From Bacteroidota bacterium (GTDB lineage: Bacteria > Bacteroidota > Bacteroidia > Chitinophagales > Saprospiraceae), in contig JAKQJD010000419.1 of NCBI GenBank assembly GCA_029561355.1, forward strand, positions 1 through 41,954: a DNA stretch of 41,954 bases. The letters run 5' to 3'. The notes beneath the pieces were generated by a model. That model had not been told where the DNA came from and did not search any database. It saw only the letters and a program-made list of their open reading frames with translations. This document shows positions 35,155 through 41,954 of the stretch, in pieces. The translations under genes and the position numbers were made by a program. The number at the start of each line of letters is the position of its first letter. The first letter of the stretch is position 1.

Positions 35155-35193
35155 AAGTCCCCTGTTCATCATTCCTTAATGAGCAAGGGACTT
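35155..35193 (+). terminator. Hairpin upstream of the orphan lipoprotein gene
   Basis: AAGTCCCCTGTTCAT and ATGAGCAAGGGACTT pair over 15 positions with two G-U/A-C-type differences, then ATTATTTTAC follows. It could terminate the GH2-GH53 transcript or act as a leader structure for the gene starting 36 nt later. Confidence 0.6.
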
Positions 35194-35228
35194 ATTATTT
35201 TACTCTTAACATTTTAAATTATTCTGAA

Positions 35229-36131
35229 ATGGAAAAAAAAATTATTTCCGCATTGGGGTTGGTTCTTTTTTTAACCGCCTGTCAACACAATAACCTGACT
35301 GATGATTCCCCTTTCAATTTTGAACCCGCAGCTGTTGGAATAGCAAAAGGTGCAACTGTCCAAGGAGCAAAAGCATTTGTCGGTCTTGAAGGGATTAATG
35401 AATGCTCACCAATACCAACATTGGATGAGGTAAAAACCGGGAAGTGGGAGTTTTGGGACGCTTTGCTTACAAAAAACGAGGCAGTTAAATTGGGAATACC
35501 TATCGCGAAAGTGGACGTTTCACATAATTTCAGGGTTTATGTCAAGGATTTCAAAAGGTATAAATTATGTGATTCTGAAGACGGAACCCAAGTTTTGTAT
35601 GGGCAAATAATTAGAACGACAATAGAAATTGAAAACTATGATATCTCTACAGGCATTGATTTAGCATCTATTGCTGCAAGTGGTACATTAGGTAGGCAGT
35701 CACAAAAATTTTATTTTTACAAAGATGGGTTCTATAATCCTAAAATTGATGAAATAATCGCAGAGGTATCAGGTAAAATATTTGATGTTCCAAATTATTC
35801 TCTTTATCAAAACGTAATGGGAGAAATAATGAAGTTATTAAAAGAAGCAGATACCGTGTATTCAGTCAATATGATAGGAATCAAAAAAGAAATTACTTCT
35901 GATGACTTTCTTCGTGAATCACCAATTGTTGCAAGAACTCTTTATAGTATTAAAAAAGGTAAAAAATGTATGGACATTAAATCAGAGTTCAAACAAGACC
36001 CTTTCGCGTCGAGTGTAATAGAAAGAGTTTTTAGAGCCATGGATTTAGATTGTACTCAAAACACAGAGCCCGATGAACAGGCCAAACTTAAAGCGAAGAC
36101 ATATCTCCAAGGAATAGTTGTCAAAAATTAA
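35229..36131 (+). CDS. Lipoprotein of unknown function
   Basis: 300 residues with a lipoprotein signal (MEKKIISALGLVLFLTAC, Cys18). No family recognised. Visible stretches include GKWEFWDALLTKNEAVKLGI, FRVYVKDFKRYKLCDSEDG and TVYSVNMIGIKKEITSDDF, with mixed alpha/beta character and a few Cys (CSPIP, YKLCDSE, KKCMDI, LDCTQ). It is AT-rich relative to the GH2-GH53 gene just before it, and is bracketed by hairpins on both sides (35155 and 36142), as a self-contained transferred unit would be. Confidence 0.75.
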   Translation: MEKKIISALGLVLFLTACQHNNLTDDSPFNFEPAAVGIAKGATVQGAKAFVGLEGINECSPIPTLDEVKTGKWEFWDALLTKNEAVKLGIPIAKVDVSHNFRVYVKDFKRYKLCDSEDGTQVLYGQIIRTTIEIENYDISTGIDLASIAASGTLGRQSQKFYFYKDGFYNPKIDEIIAEVSGKIFDVPNYSLYQNVMGEIMKLLKEADTVYSVNMIGIKKEITSDDFLRESPIVARTLYSIKKGKKCMDIKSEFKQDPFASSVIERVFRAMDLDCTQNTEPDEQAKLKAKTYLQGIVVKN

Positions 36132-36141
36132 ACAATTCGAA

Positions 36142-36178
36142 CTATTGAGCGCAGTCTTTAAACGACTGTGCTCAATAG
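36142..36178 (+). terminator. Hairpin after the lipoprotein gene
   Basis: CTATTGAGCGCAGTC and GACTGTGCTCAATAG pair at 14 of 15 positions around a short TTTAAAC loop, 10 nt after the stop codon. There is no clear T-tract, so termination efficiency is uncertain. Confidence 0.65.
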
Positions 36179-36369
36179 ATTGATAAAACAAACGAGAATT
36201 ATCGTTATTCGAATGCTGACTGTAACGCCACCCGAATCTGTATAATTATCCCCAAGTTATATGACACTGTGTAAAGTGATAATTAAACTAAATGCTAAAA
36301 AGAAATTACTCATCTGTTGATGTTTCGGTGTCTAAACTATTAAAATTTTTGTTATGAATTTTTAAGTTT

Positions 36370-36412
36370 TTCCGCCTCACTTGGTGTTCCTCTTCGCTAA
36401 AAACCGAGCAGC
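36370..36412 (+). repeat. Direct repeat left of the kinase gene (partner 38415-38457)
   Basis: TTCCGCCTCACTTGG...CCTCTTCGCTAAAAACCGAG matches 38415-38457 at about 37 of 43 positions in the same orientation. The pair encloses the kinase gene and about 650 bp of non-coding sequence. Confidence 0.65.
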
Positions 36413-36420
36413 CCAGCGCC

Positions 36421-36450
36421 GCGCTTGGTGTTTTTTTCAACACCAAGCGC
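36421..36450. repeat. Perfect 12-bp-arm hairpin
   Basis: GCGCTTGGTGTT and AACACCAAGCGC around a TTTTTC loop, immediately right of the direct repeat. From 36439 an open frame NTKRKLTAEFKITTQAI recalls the start of IS3-type OrfA transposases, but it loses the similarity quickly. Confidence 0.6.
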
Positions 36451-36789
36451 AAACTTACAGCAGAATTCAAGATTACTACTCAGGCCATCTCCAAAAAGAT
36501 ATTCATTGTTCAGGGCGAAACCATCCAATCATCGCCATACCAAAAATGTGTCAAAAAAGGCCACTGCCGGCTCCAGTTTGAATAAAAGGCAGCAGATGAA
36601 AACTGGTATTCCTCTGGCGCAGCAGCCAAAAATTGTTGAATACGTGGTATCGTGCTGTACGTAAACAGTCCTGGAGGTCGATCACTTCCATGCAGTACAG
36701 ATTTTATCCCGCCTTAGATAATGAATAGCAATCAAGCGATGTACGAACAGAACAAGTTAAGAACCTGAACAGGACGGCTTCTACGGTTC

Positions 36790-36987
36790 TTGGGATTCCA
36801 TTACCTTCATGTGAAGAAGTACGGGTTGCGGGCTGCTTACTTCCTTATGAACCTCTTCTTTCGGCCAGCAGGCTTTATACGGTGGATATTACAAGCGTGT
36901 TTGCTGAATGATGCGATTAAGGAGTATAATCGAAGATTGAAAGAGCAACTCTTCGGTTATCAAGAAGAGCAAAAGATAAATACTTAA
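36790..36987 (+). pseudogene. Possible 3' gene fragment
   Basis: An open frame with no ATG start ends at 36987: HYLHVKKYGLRAAYFLMNLF then FRPAGFIRWILQACLLNDAI and KEYNRRLKEQLFGYQEEQK. It has the composition of a real C-terminus (a hydrophobic part, then a charged helix), but I recognise no family. The surrounding 36132-37067 contains otherwise only the hairpins and repeats listed and one ATCGTGCTGTACGT oligo (36649-36662) shared with the cassette repeats. Confidence 0.3.
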
Positions 36988-37034
36988 TTTGACAAAGCGC
37001 CTCCTTAGAACGTGTTTTTGTTTTTAAAGAACAG

Positions 37035-37042
37035 TATATTTG
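37035..37042 (+). promoter_or_regulatory. Candidate -7 promoter box of the kinase gene
   Basis: TATATTTG is a perfect TAnnTTTG match, 25 nt before the kinase start. A TTTG lies at 37017-37020, a shorter spacing than usual for -33. Confidence 0.5.
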
Positions 37043-37067
37043 CAGTTCAAAAAGAAAACTAATTTAT

Positions 37068-38378
37068 ATGGCAAAATCTAAACCTTGGGATAGTGGTTGG
37101 CAAATAGGGGAAAAACTTGGTAGCGGAGGGCAAGGGGATACACATATTGCACGAAGAAAGGAAGATGGAAAACAACTCTTTGCACTAAAAACACTTAGGA
37201 ACAACAGTGACGATGACAGAAGGGAAAGAATGTATGTTGAGGTTGCTAACCTTCGGATTTTAGATCATCTACACATTCCTCAGTTTATAGAAAGCAATGT
37301 AGAAGACTATAAGGATAAGAATGTCCCTTTATATTTGGTCACTGAATATGTCCCTGGCCCGACATTACAACAGTTTATTGAAAATAATGGAGCGTTAGAT
37401 TTGGATAGTGCCCTTACACTCGTTGTTCATTTAACGGACGTACTTGCTTATTGTCATAATAAAAACGCCTACCATCGAGATATAAAGCCCGACAATATTA
37501 TCTTGAGAGATTGGGACATAAATGAGCCATATCTTATTGATTTTGGCCTTTCTTTTAATAGTGAAATACCAAAGGTCGATGAAACACCATCTTGGCAACA
37601 TATTGGTAATAGATTCCTTTCGCTTCCTGAATTGAGAGTTATAGAAGGTAACAAAAGAGACCATCGTTCAGATGTAACTTCAATATGTGGCATCCTGCTT
37701 TTTTGCTTGACAGGTATGCACCCTACAGACTTAATCGATGGAAATAATGCAAAACCCCACAGGAGAGAAAGAAGCATAGAAATTCTTCAAAAAATACCAC
37801 AAAAAAAGATTCAAGCACTCAATAAGGTTTTTGATATAGGATTTAATACAGCTATAAATGACCGATGGCAATCAATCGAATCTTTAAAAAACTCCTTAAT
37901 TGATTTATTGAATCTCCATGAAGAAGATATGGAAGAAGAAAGTGACCTCAATAAAAAACTTGAACACTTTAAAAAAAGTGTAGAGGGGCGACATGATTTT
38001 AAGCAAAATAAAGAGTTAGATAATTTACATGCACAGTTCGTAAAAATACTCATGTCGACAAATGATATGGTCATAAACGAATTGAGTGATAATTTTGGAA
38101 GGATTCAAAGTCGGCGCGCTCCTGATTATGTTAAGCAAGTTTTTTCTGAACGAGTAGGTATAACACATAAGTATTCGGAAGCACTTCAATTCTTTCCGTG
38201 GTTTACTCTTTATATAAACGGAAGCGAAATTGTAATAGAAGCAAACGAGTCGGAAAACAGAGTAGAGCTATTGCGACACCCATTAAATGAAGTAGTGGAT
38301 TGGTTAAGTTTACAACAAAGAATACGAAATTATTATGTTGATGGCCTTATTAGTAAGAATAAATTGGCTCAACGCTAA
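37068..38378 (+). CDS. Soluble Hanks-type Ser/Thr protein kinase
   Basis: 436 residues, no membrane segment. The kinase domain (about 10-285) is complete: glycine loop GEKLGSGGQGDTHIA, ATP-binding K41 (FALKTL), catalytic loop YHRDIKPDNIIL (D138, N143), DFG at 158-160, and SLPELR in place of APE. After it come an acidic linker (HEEDMEEESDLNKKLEHFKK) and a C-terminal domain of about 120 residues (ALQFFPWFTLYINGSEIVIE) that I cannot place. No PASTA or other sensor domain. Its AT-rich composition and isolation between direct repeats suggest a mobile, possibly defence-related kinase; this role is inference. Confidence 0.9.
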   Translation: MAKSKPWDSGWQIGEKLGSGGQGDTHIARRKEDGKQLFALKTLRNNSDDDRRERMYVEVANLRILDHLHIPQFIESNVEDYKDKNVPLYLVTEYVPGPTLQQFIENNGALDLDSALTLVVHLTDVLAYCHNKNAYHRDIKPDNIILRDWDINEPYLIDFGLSFNSEIPKVDETPSWQHIGNRFLSLPELRVIEGNKRDHRSDVTSICGILLFCLTGMHPTDLIDGNNAKPHRRERSIEILQKIPQKKIQALNKVFDIGFNTAINDRWQSIESLKNSLIDLLNLHEEDMEEESDLNKKLEHFKKSVEGRHDFKQNKELDNLHAQFVKILMSTNDMVINELSDNFGRIQSRRAPDYVKQVFSERVGITHKYSEALQFFPWFTLYINGSEIVIEANESENRVELLRHPLNEVVDWLSLQQRIRNYYVDGLISKNKLAQR

Positions 38379-38414
38379 AATCATCATCATTAAATAACGA
38401 TCCCTCTGCCTCAC

Positions 38415-38457
38415 TTCCGCCTCACTTTATGTCCCTCTTCGCTAAGACCCGAGCGGC
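38415..38457 (+). repeat. Direct repeat right of the kinase gene (partner 36370-36412)
   Basis: TTCCGCCTCACTTTATGTCC then CTCTTCGCTAAGACCCGAG. It begins 36 nt after the kinase stop codon and lies about 85 nt before the hybrid sensor start. Confidence 0.65.
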
Positions 38458-38540
38458 GCGGGGACATCTGTTCGTAGAAGAAGAGCACCAAGCCAGGCCG
38501 AAAAAACAATATCTTTCGCCGCCTAACTTAGGCGTGCTAC

Positions 38541-41500
38541 ATGCATTTAACTCGCCACACCCTTTGTTTTCTGTTTATCGGCATCAGCCTCCGGGCCCTT
38601 GCCCAGCAGCCCAATGATGTCGTCCGCACAGAGCACCTCGGCACCCGGGACGGCTTGTCGCACCGCTGGACGATGTGCGTCCACCAGGATGCAAAAGGCT
38701 ATCTCTGGGTAGGTACCTACGATGGACTGAACCGGTATGACGGCAACGGTTTTACCGTCTTTCGCCCCTCTGCCAGTGGCAGGTTTCCGGTATCGGACGA
38801 CCTTATCGGCCAGATGGCGGAAACGGCGGACGGCAAATTACTCGTCAGTGTGAATTCCGGTATCCTGCGCTTCGACCCTGAAACGGGGGACTTCGATGTG
38901 CTGGCAAAAAATGAAGCAGGCCATACCAAGATCATCCTGACGTCCGGCAGAGGCGTGCCTTTTTTGGAAACCGGCATCGGGAACTGGGGGGCGGCCGGTG
39001 TATCGCTCACGATTTATGAATTACTTCCTTCCGGAAAACTCTCCCCGCTTTCAACACTGTCCCCTTCTCCTGTAGGAAACATTTCCCCTGTGTTCTGTAA
39101 CAAAGAAGTTGCCTGGTTTTGGGATTTAAAAGACAGTTACTATCGGTTTACCTTGAACGACGGAACCTGGGGTCGTTTTCCAGTAGCAGGGAGCACGGCA
39201 GTTCCCATAGATAAATCGGGCAATTTTTGGCTGCCGGATGTGATGGCGCTTCGTTCTTTTCCCTTGCCTGCCGATCAGCAGACCGTTCCCTGGAGTACCT
39301 TTAACATAGAGCCGGGCAAGGCGGTTTGGTTATTTTCTAATGGCATGCAGGATGTTGCCGGTGTTGTCAGGCTGGTGCGTCACGATTTAAAAGACAGCAG
39401 TTTACAAACAATCCTGTCGTCGCAGAAAAGTAAATATTTTATCGGGTATGGAATGGCAGAACCCTATTATTCACGCCAATGTGTGGATGAGGAGGGCACA
39501 GTCTGGCTCACCGGCGTGGAGGGGCTTACCAGGATCAGGCATACCAGCAACCTGTTTCGGCATTACCTATCGAAGCCGGTCGAACGTATGGCATCGCCGC
39601 CCTCCGGCACGAGCACAAGGAACCTGGCAGAGGATGCCGCCGGGAATGTTTACGTACGGGATGCCAACAATAATTTTTACAAAATAAACACCGCATCCGG
39701 TGCAACAGAAAAGATAAAGCCGCCGCCGATAGCGGGAGACGATCCAGCTTATCGGAATCTTGTAAATTCGTTGATCAGCGACCCGGACGGCACTATCTGG
39801 TTCGGCACATATATGGGCTTGTTCCATTATCCACCTGCAACGGGGCAATCCCGCCATTTCCATTTTCAAAACGCTTCGTATGTCAGCCTTTTCGCCGACG
39901 CTGATGACAACATCTGGTGGATAAGTGATCGGGAAACTTATCTGGTGAACAAGCGCACAGGAGCACTCCGGCAGATAACAGGTTTAAATTACAGTCATCT
40001 GTTGTATGGCGTGATGTTGCCGGAGGAGCAGACACTGTGGGGTTTCACCGACACTGGATTGGTAAAAATCAATACCCGCAGCCTCGACACCCGCTACATA
40101 CGTCTGTACAATGCGCCGCGCGAGCAACGTTGTCTCGTATCACACCGGGGTTCGCTTTGGGTAGGTACTTCGAGGGGACTGGAAAAAATTGACCCCAAAA
40201 CCTTTCAGCACGTCAATTTCGACCGCTCGAAAGGATTACCCGGCAACTTCGTTTATTCCATGGTAGCCGACGGCGACTATCTCTGGCTCGGCACCTCCGA
40301 CGGTCTCTGCCGTTTTAACGTGGAAACGGGTGCGGTGAAAAACTTTTATGTCGAAGACGGGCTTTCACACAACGAGTTCAATACACTTTCCACGCTCAAA
40401 GCACGCGATGGACGCATCTTCATGGGCGGGCTGAATGGGGTCAACGCCTTTCTTCCTGCCGACCTGGAGTTAAAAACGGTGGTTAAATCCCATATCCTGC
40501 TGTCCAGGTATAGCCTCCTCGATACGCGAAAGGACAGCCTGTTCTTTTTCAACACCTATACGCTTCCTGAAAAAATCGAACTGGCGCCTTCGGTCACCAC
40601 GCTTAACCTGAACCTGGCACTCACCAGTTATCTCGATCCTGCCAAAAATCAATATGCATGGCGTATGGACGGGCTGGACAACGACTGGTATTACGCCGGC
40701 AATCAAAGCGTTGTCTCGTATCAGCACCTGCCGCCGGGCAGTTATACCTTCCATGCGAAAGCCGCCGACCCTTTTGGCAACTGGAGCGAGAACGAACTTT
40801 CACTTCGCATCATCGTGCTGCGCCCCTGGTACAGCCGCTGGTGGGCCTGGCTGATGTATTTGCTCGTAGCGGGCAGCGCCGTTTATGCTTTTTACCGCAA
40901 CCAGTTGAGCAAAAAACTGGAGCACGCTGAAAACCGCCGGCTCCAGGAGTTGGATGTGTTCAAAAACCGTTTTTTCACCAACATAACCCACGAGTTCCGT
41001 ACGCCGCTGACCGTGATCATGGGCATGAGCGAGCAGGTGCTCAGTGACGCGGTGGCTAAAAGTCACCCCGTCACGATAGCCAGGCCAGTATCCCTGATAA
41101 AACGCAGCGGAGAAAACCTTTTACGGCTCATCAATCAAATCCTGGACCTGGCAAAACTGGAATCCAGTACACTTAAAATTAATTACGTACAGGGTGACGC
41201 CCTACCCTACCTGCGCTATATCACCGAAAGCCTGCAATCCTTTGCCAATGCGCAGAATGTTATGCTCCGGGTAGAAAGCACGGAAGCAGAAATTACGATG
41301 GATTACGACCCGGAGCGGCTGTTGCAAATCGTGCATAACCTGCTGTCGAATGCCATCAAGTTTACTCCATCGGGTGGCCGGGTGACGTTGCGGGCAGATT
41401 TGACAACTTTTGAAAAGTTGTCAAATCTATCATGTCTGAAACTCACCGTCACAGATACCGGCGCCGGCATTGCCACAGAAGATTTACCGAATATTTTCGA

Positions 41501-41954
41501 CCGTTTTTACCAGGCCAATAACCTCGAAAAAGCGAAAGCGGGCGGCACAGGTATCGGGCTAAGTTTGACGAAAGAACTGGTGAAGGCAATGGGCGGCGAC
41601 ATCAGCGTGGAAAGCGAAGTGGGGAAAGGAACAACCTTTATCGTGCAACTGCCCATTACAAATAGAAGTGAGAAGCGAGATGTAAGAAGTGAGAAAACTG
41701 AGCCCTCGGAAGAACCCAAAAGCGAAGCGGCGCACTCTGCGGACTCTCACACGCTCACCGTCTCACCCTCTCACCCTCTGCATACTCACGGCTCACTTCT
41801 GATCATAGAAGATAACCCGGATGTGGTAGAATACCTGGTCGCTTGTCTGGGCGAACATTATCGCCTCGACTTCGCCTACAACGGCCGCTCCGGCATCGAA
41901 AAAGCCCTGGAAATCGTGCCCGATCTCATCGTCTCCGACGTGATGATGCCAGAA
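38541..41954 (+). CDS. Hybrid two-component system sensor/regulator (HTCS), 3' end outside window
   Basis: 1138 residues visible, frame open to the right edge. Signal peptide MHLTRHTLCFLFIGISLRALA, then periplasmic two-component-propeller repeats (QDAKGYLWVGTYDGLNRYDG, LWVGTSRGLEKID, LWLGTSDGLCRFNVETG, up to about 650), a Y_Y_Y domain (YAWRMDGLDNDWYYAG), one TM (WWAWLMYLLVAGSAVYAF, about 764-786), HisKA with H817 (ITHEFRTPLTVIMG), HATPase (NLLSNAIKFTPSGGRVTL, DTGAGI, GGTGIGLSL) and the beginning of a receiver domain (LLIIEDNPDVVEYL, LIVSDVMMPE). HTCS proteins sense glycan fragments and activate polysaccharide-use genes; the GH2-GH53 gene 3.5 kb away is a possible target. A 33-bp palindrome adds about 11 residues to the HATPase, and the linker before the receiver is low-complexity. 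Confidence 0.95.
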   Translation, partial: MHLTRHTLCFLFIGISLRALAQQPNDVVRTEHLGTRDGLSHRWTMCVHQDAKGYLWVGTYDGLNRYDGNGFTVFRPSASGRFPVSDDLIGQMAETADGKLLVSVNSGILRFDPETGDFDVLAKNEAGHTKIILTSGRGVPFLETGIGNWGAAGVSLTIYELLPSGKLSPLSTLSPSPVGNISPVFCNKEVAWFWDLKDSYYRFTLNDGTWGRFPVAGSTAVPIDKSGNFWLPDVMALRSFPLPADQQTVPWSTFNIEPGKAVWLFSNGMQDVAGVVRLVRHDLKDSSLQTILSSQKSKYFIGYGMAEPYYSRQCVDEEGTVWLTGVEGLTRIRHTSNLFRHYLSKPVERMASPPSGTSTRNLAEDAAGNVYVRDANNNFYKINTASGATEKIKPPPIAGDDPAYRNLVNSLISDPDGTIWFGTYMGLFHYPPATGQSRHFHFQNASYVSLFADADDNIWWISDRETYLVNKRTGALRQITGLNYSHLLYGVMLPEEQTLWGFTDTGLVKINTRSLDTRYIRLYNAPREQRCLVSHRGSLWVGTSRGLEKIDPKTFQHVNFDRSKGLPGNFVYSMVADGDYLWLGTSDGLCRFNVETGAVKNFYVEDGLSHNEFNTLSTLKARDGRIFMGGLNGVNAFLPADLELKTVVKSHILLSRYSLLDTRKDSLFFFNTYTLPEKIELAPSVTTLNLNLALTSYLDPAKNQYAWRMDGLDNDWYYAGNQSVVSYQHLPPGSYTFHAKAADPFGNWSENELSLRIIVLRPWYSRWWAWLMYLLVAGSAVYAFYRNQLSKKLEHAENRRLQELDVFKNRFFTNITHEFRTPLTVIMGMSEQVLSDAVAKSHPVTIARPVSLIKRSGENLLRLINQILDLAKLESSTLKINYVQGDALPYLRYITESLQSFANAQNVMLRVESTEAEITMDYDPERLLQIVHNLLSNAIKFTPSGGRVTLRADLTTFEKLSNLSCLKLTVTDTGAGIATEDLPNIFDRFYQANNLEKAKAGGTGIGLSLTKELVKAMGGDISVESEVGKGTTFIVQLPITNRSEKRDVRSEKTEPSEEPKSEAAHSADSHTLTVSPSHPLHTHGSLLIIEDNPDVVEYLVACLGEHYRLDFAYNGRSGIEKALEIVPDLIVSDVMMPE
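41396..41428. repeat. 33-bp perfect palindrome inside the kinase coding sequence
   Basis: AGATTTGACAACTTTT and AAAAGTTGTCAAATCT are exact 16-bp arms around a central G (41412). It stays in frame and encodes about DLTTFEKLSNL between the HATPase strands GGRVTLRA and LKLTVTDTG, which normally lie a few residues apart. It looks like a short palindromic element inserted without breaking the frame. Confidence 0.9.

Noticed and set aside
36439..36579. IS3-family OrfA remnant
   Set aside because: Only NTKRKLTAEFK resembles OrfA; the following residues do not match in any frame, and no OrfB or terminal repeats are visible.

Overview
The window looks like a chromosomal stretch of a gliding or saprophytic Bacteroidota, most likely the Saprospiria side of the phylum. 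The evidence is four large secreted proteins with type IX secretion (T9SS) C-terminal domains, a hybrid two-component regulator, TonB/lipoprotein outer-membrane genes, secreted glycoside hydrolases, TAnnTTTG-type -7 promoter boxes and weak Shine-Dalgarno sites. The phylum call is firm; the family call is inference.

Left part (1-12.7 kb). On the minus strand: a glycosyltransferase-like membrane protein, then a lipoprotein overlapping a TonB-dependent receptor that runs off the left edge. On the plus strand: a two-gene ATGA-coupled operon of a DUF1080 lipoprotein and a GH29 alpha-L-fucosidase. Convergent to it lies a 1632-residue M43 metalloprotease with a T9SS type B tail.

Middle part (12.9-18.8 kb). 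This accessory region has an AT-rich start and repeat-rich gaps. Small plus-strand genes (EAD11-like membrane protein, two unknowns, RibD_C reductase, DinB-like protein, zinc-ribbon protein) are separated by copies of one ~90-320 bp repeat. Two of the copies begin within 3 nt of the upstream stop codon. The repeat carries a small minus-strand ORF, intact in one copy and decayed in others. A 21/42-bp minisatellite flanked by inverted repeats lies in the same region. No integrase is in the window and no canonical attC ends are visible, so this is a cassette-like array rather than a proven integron.

Right part (19-35 kb). T9SS cargo proteins (a beta-helix-like protein, an ELWxxDGT propeller and a pre-peptidase-like repeat protein) are interleaved with an NTF2-like protein, a glycogen branching enzyme, a DUF1579 protein and a DKNYY-repeat protein. 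A perfect 93-bp palindrome follows, then a GH2-GH53 fusion enzyme predicted to act on beta-1,4-galactan. 

Far right (35-42 kb). A second AT-rich accessory segment holds an orphan lipoprotein and a soluble Hanks-type kinase, the kinase flanked by imperfect direct repeats. The window ends inside a hybrid two-component sensor that has a 33-bp palindrome inserted in frame in its ATPase domain. The fucosidase operon, GH2-GH53 enzyme, branching enzyme and hybrid sensor suggest polysaccharide use, but there is no SusC/SusD pair here and therefore no classical polysaccharide utilisation locus.
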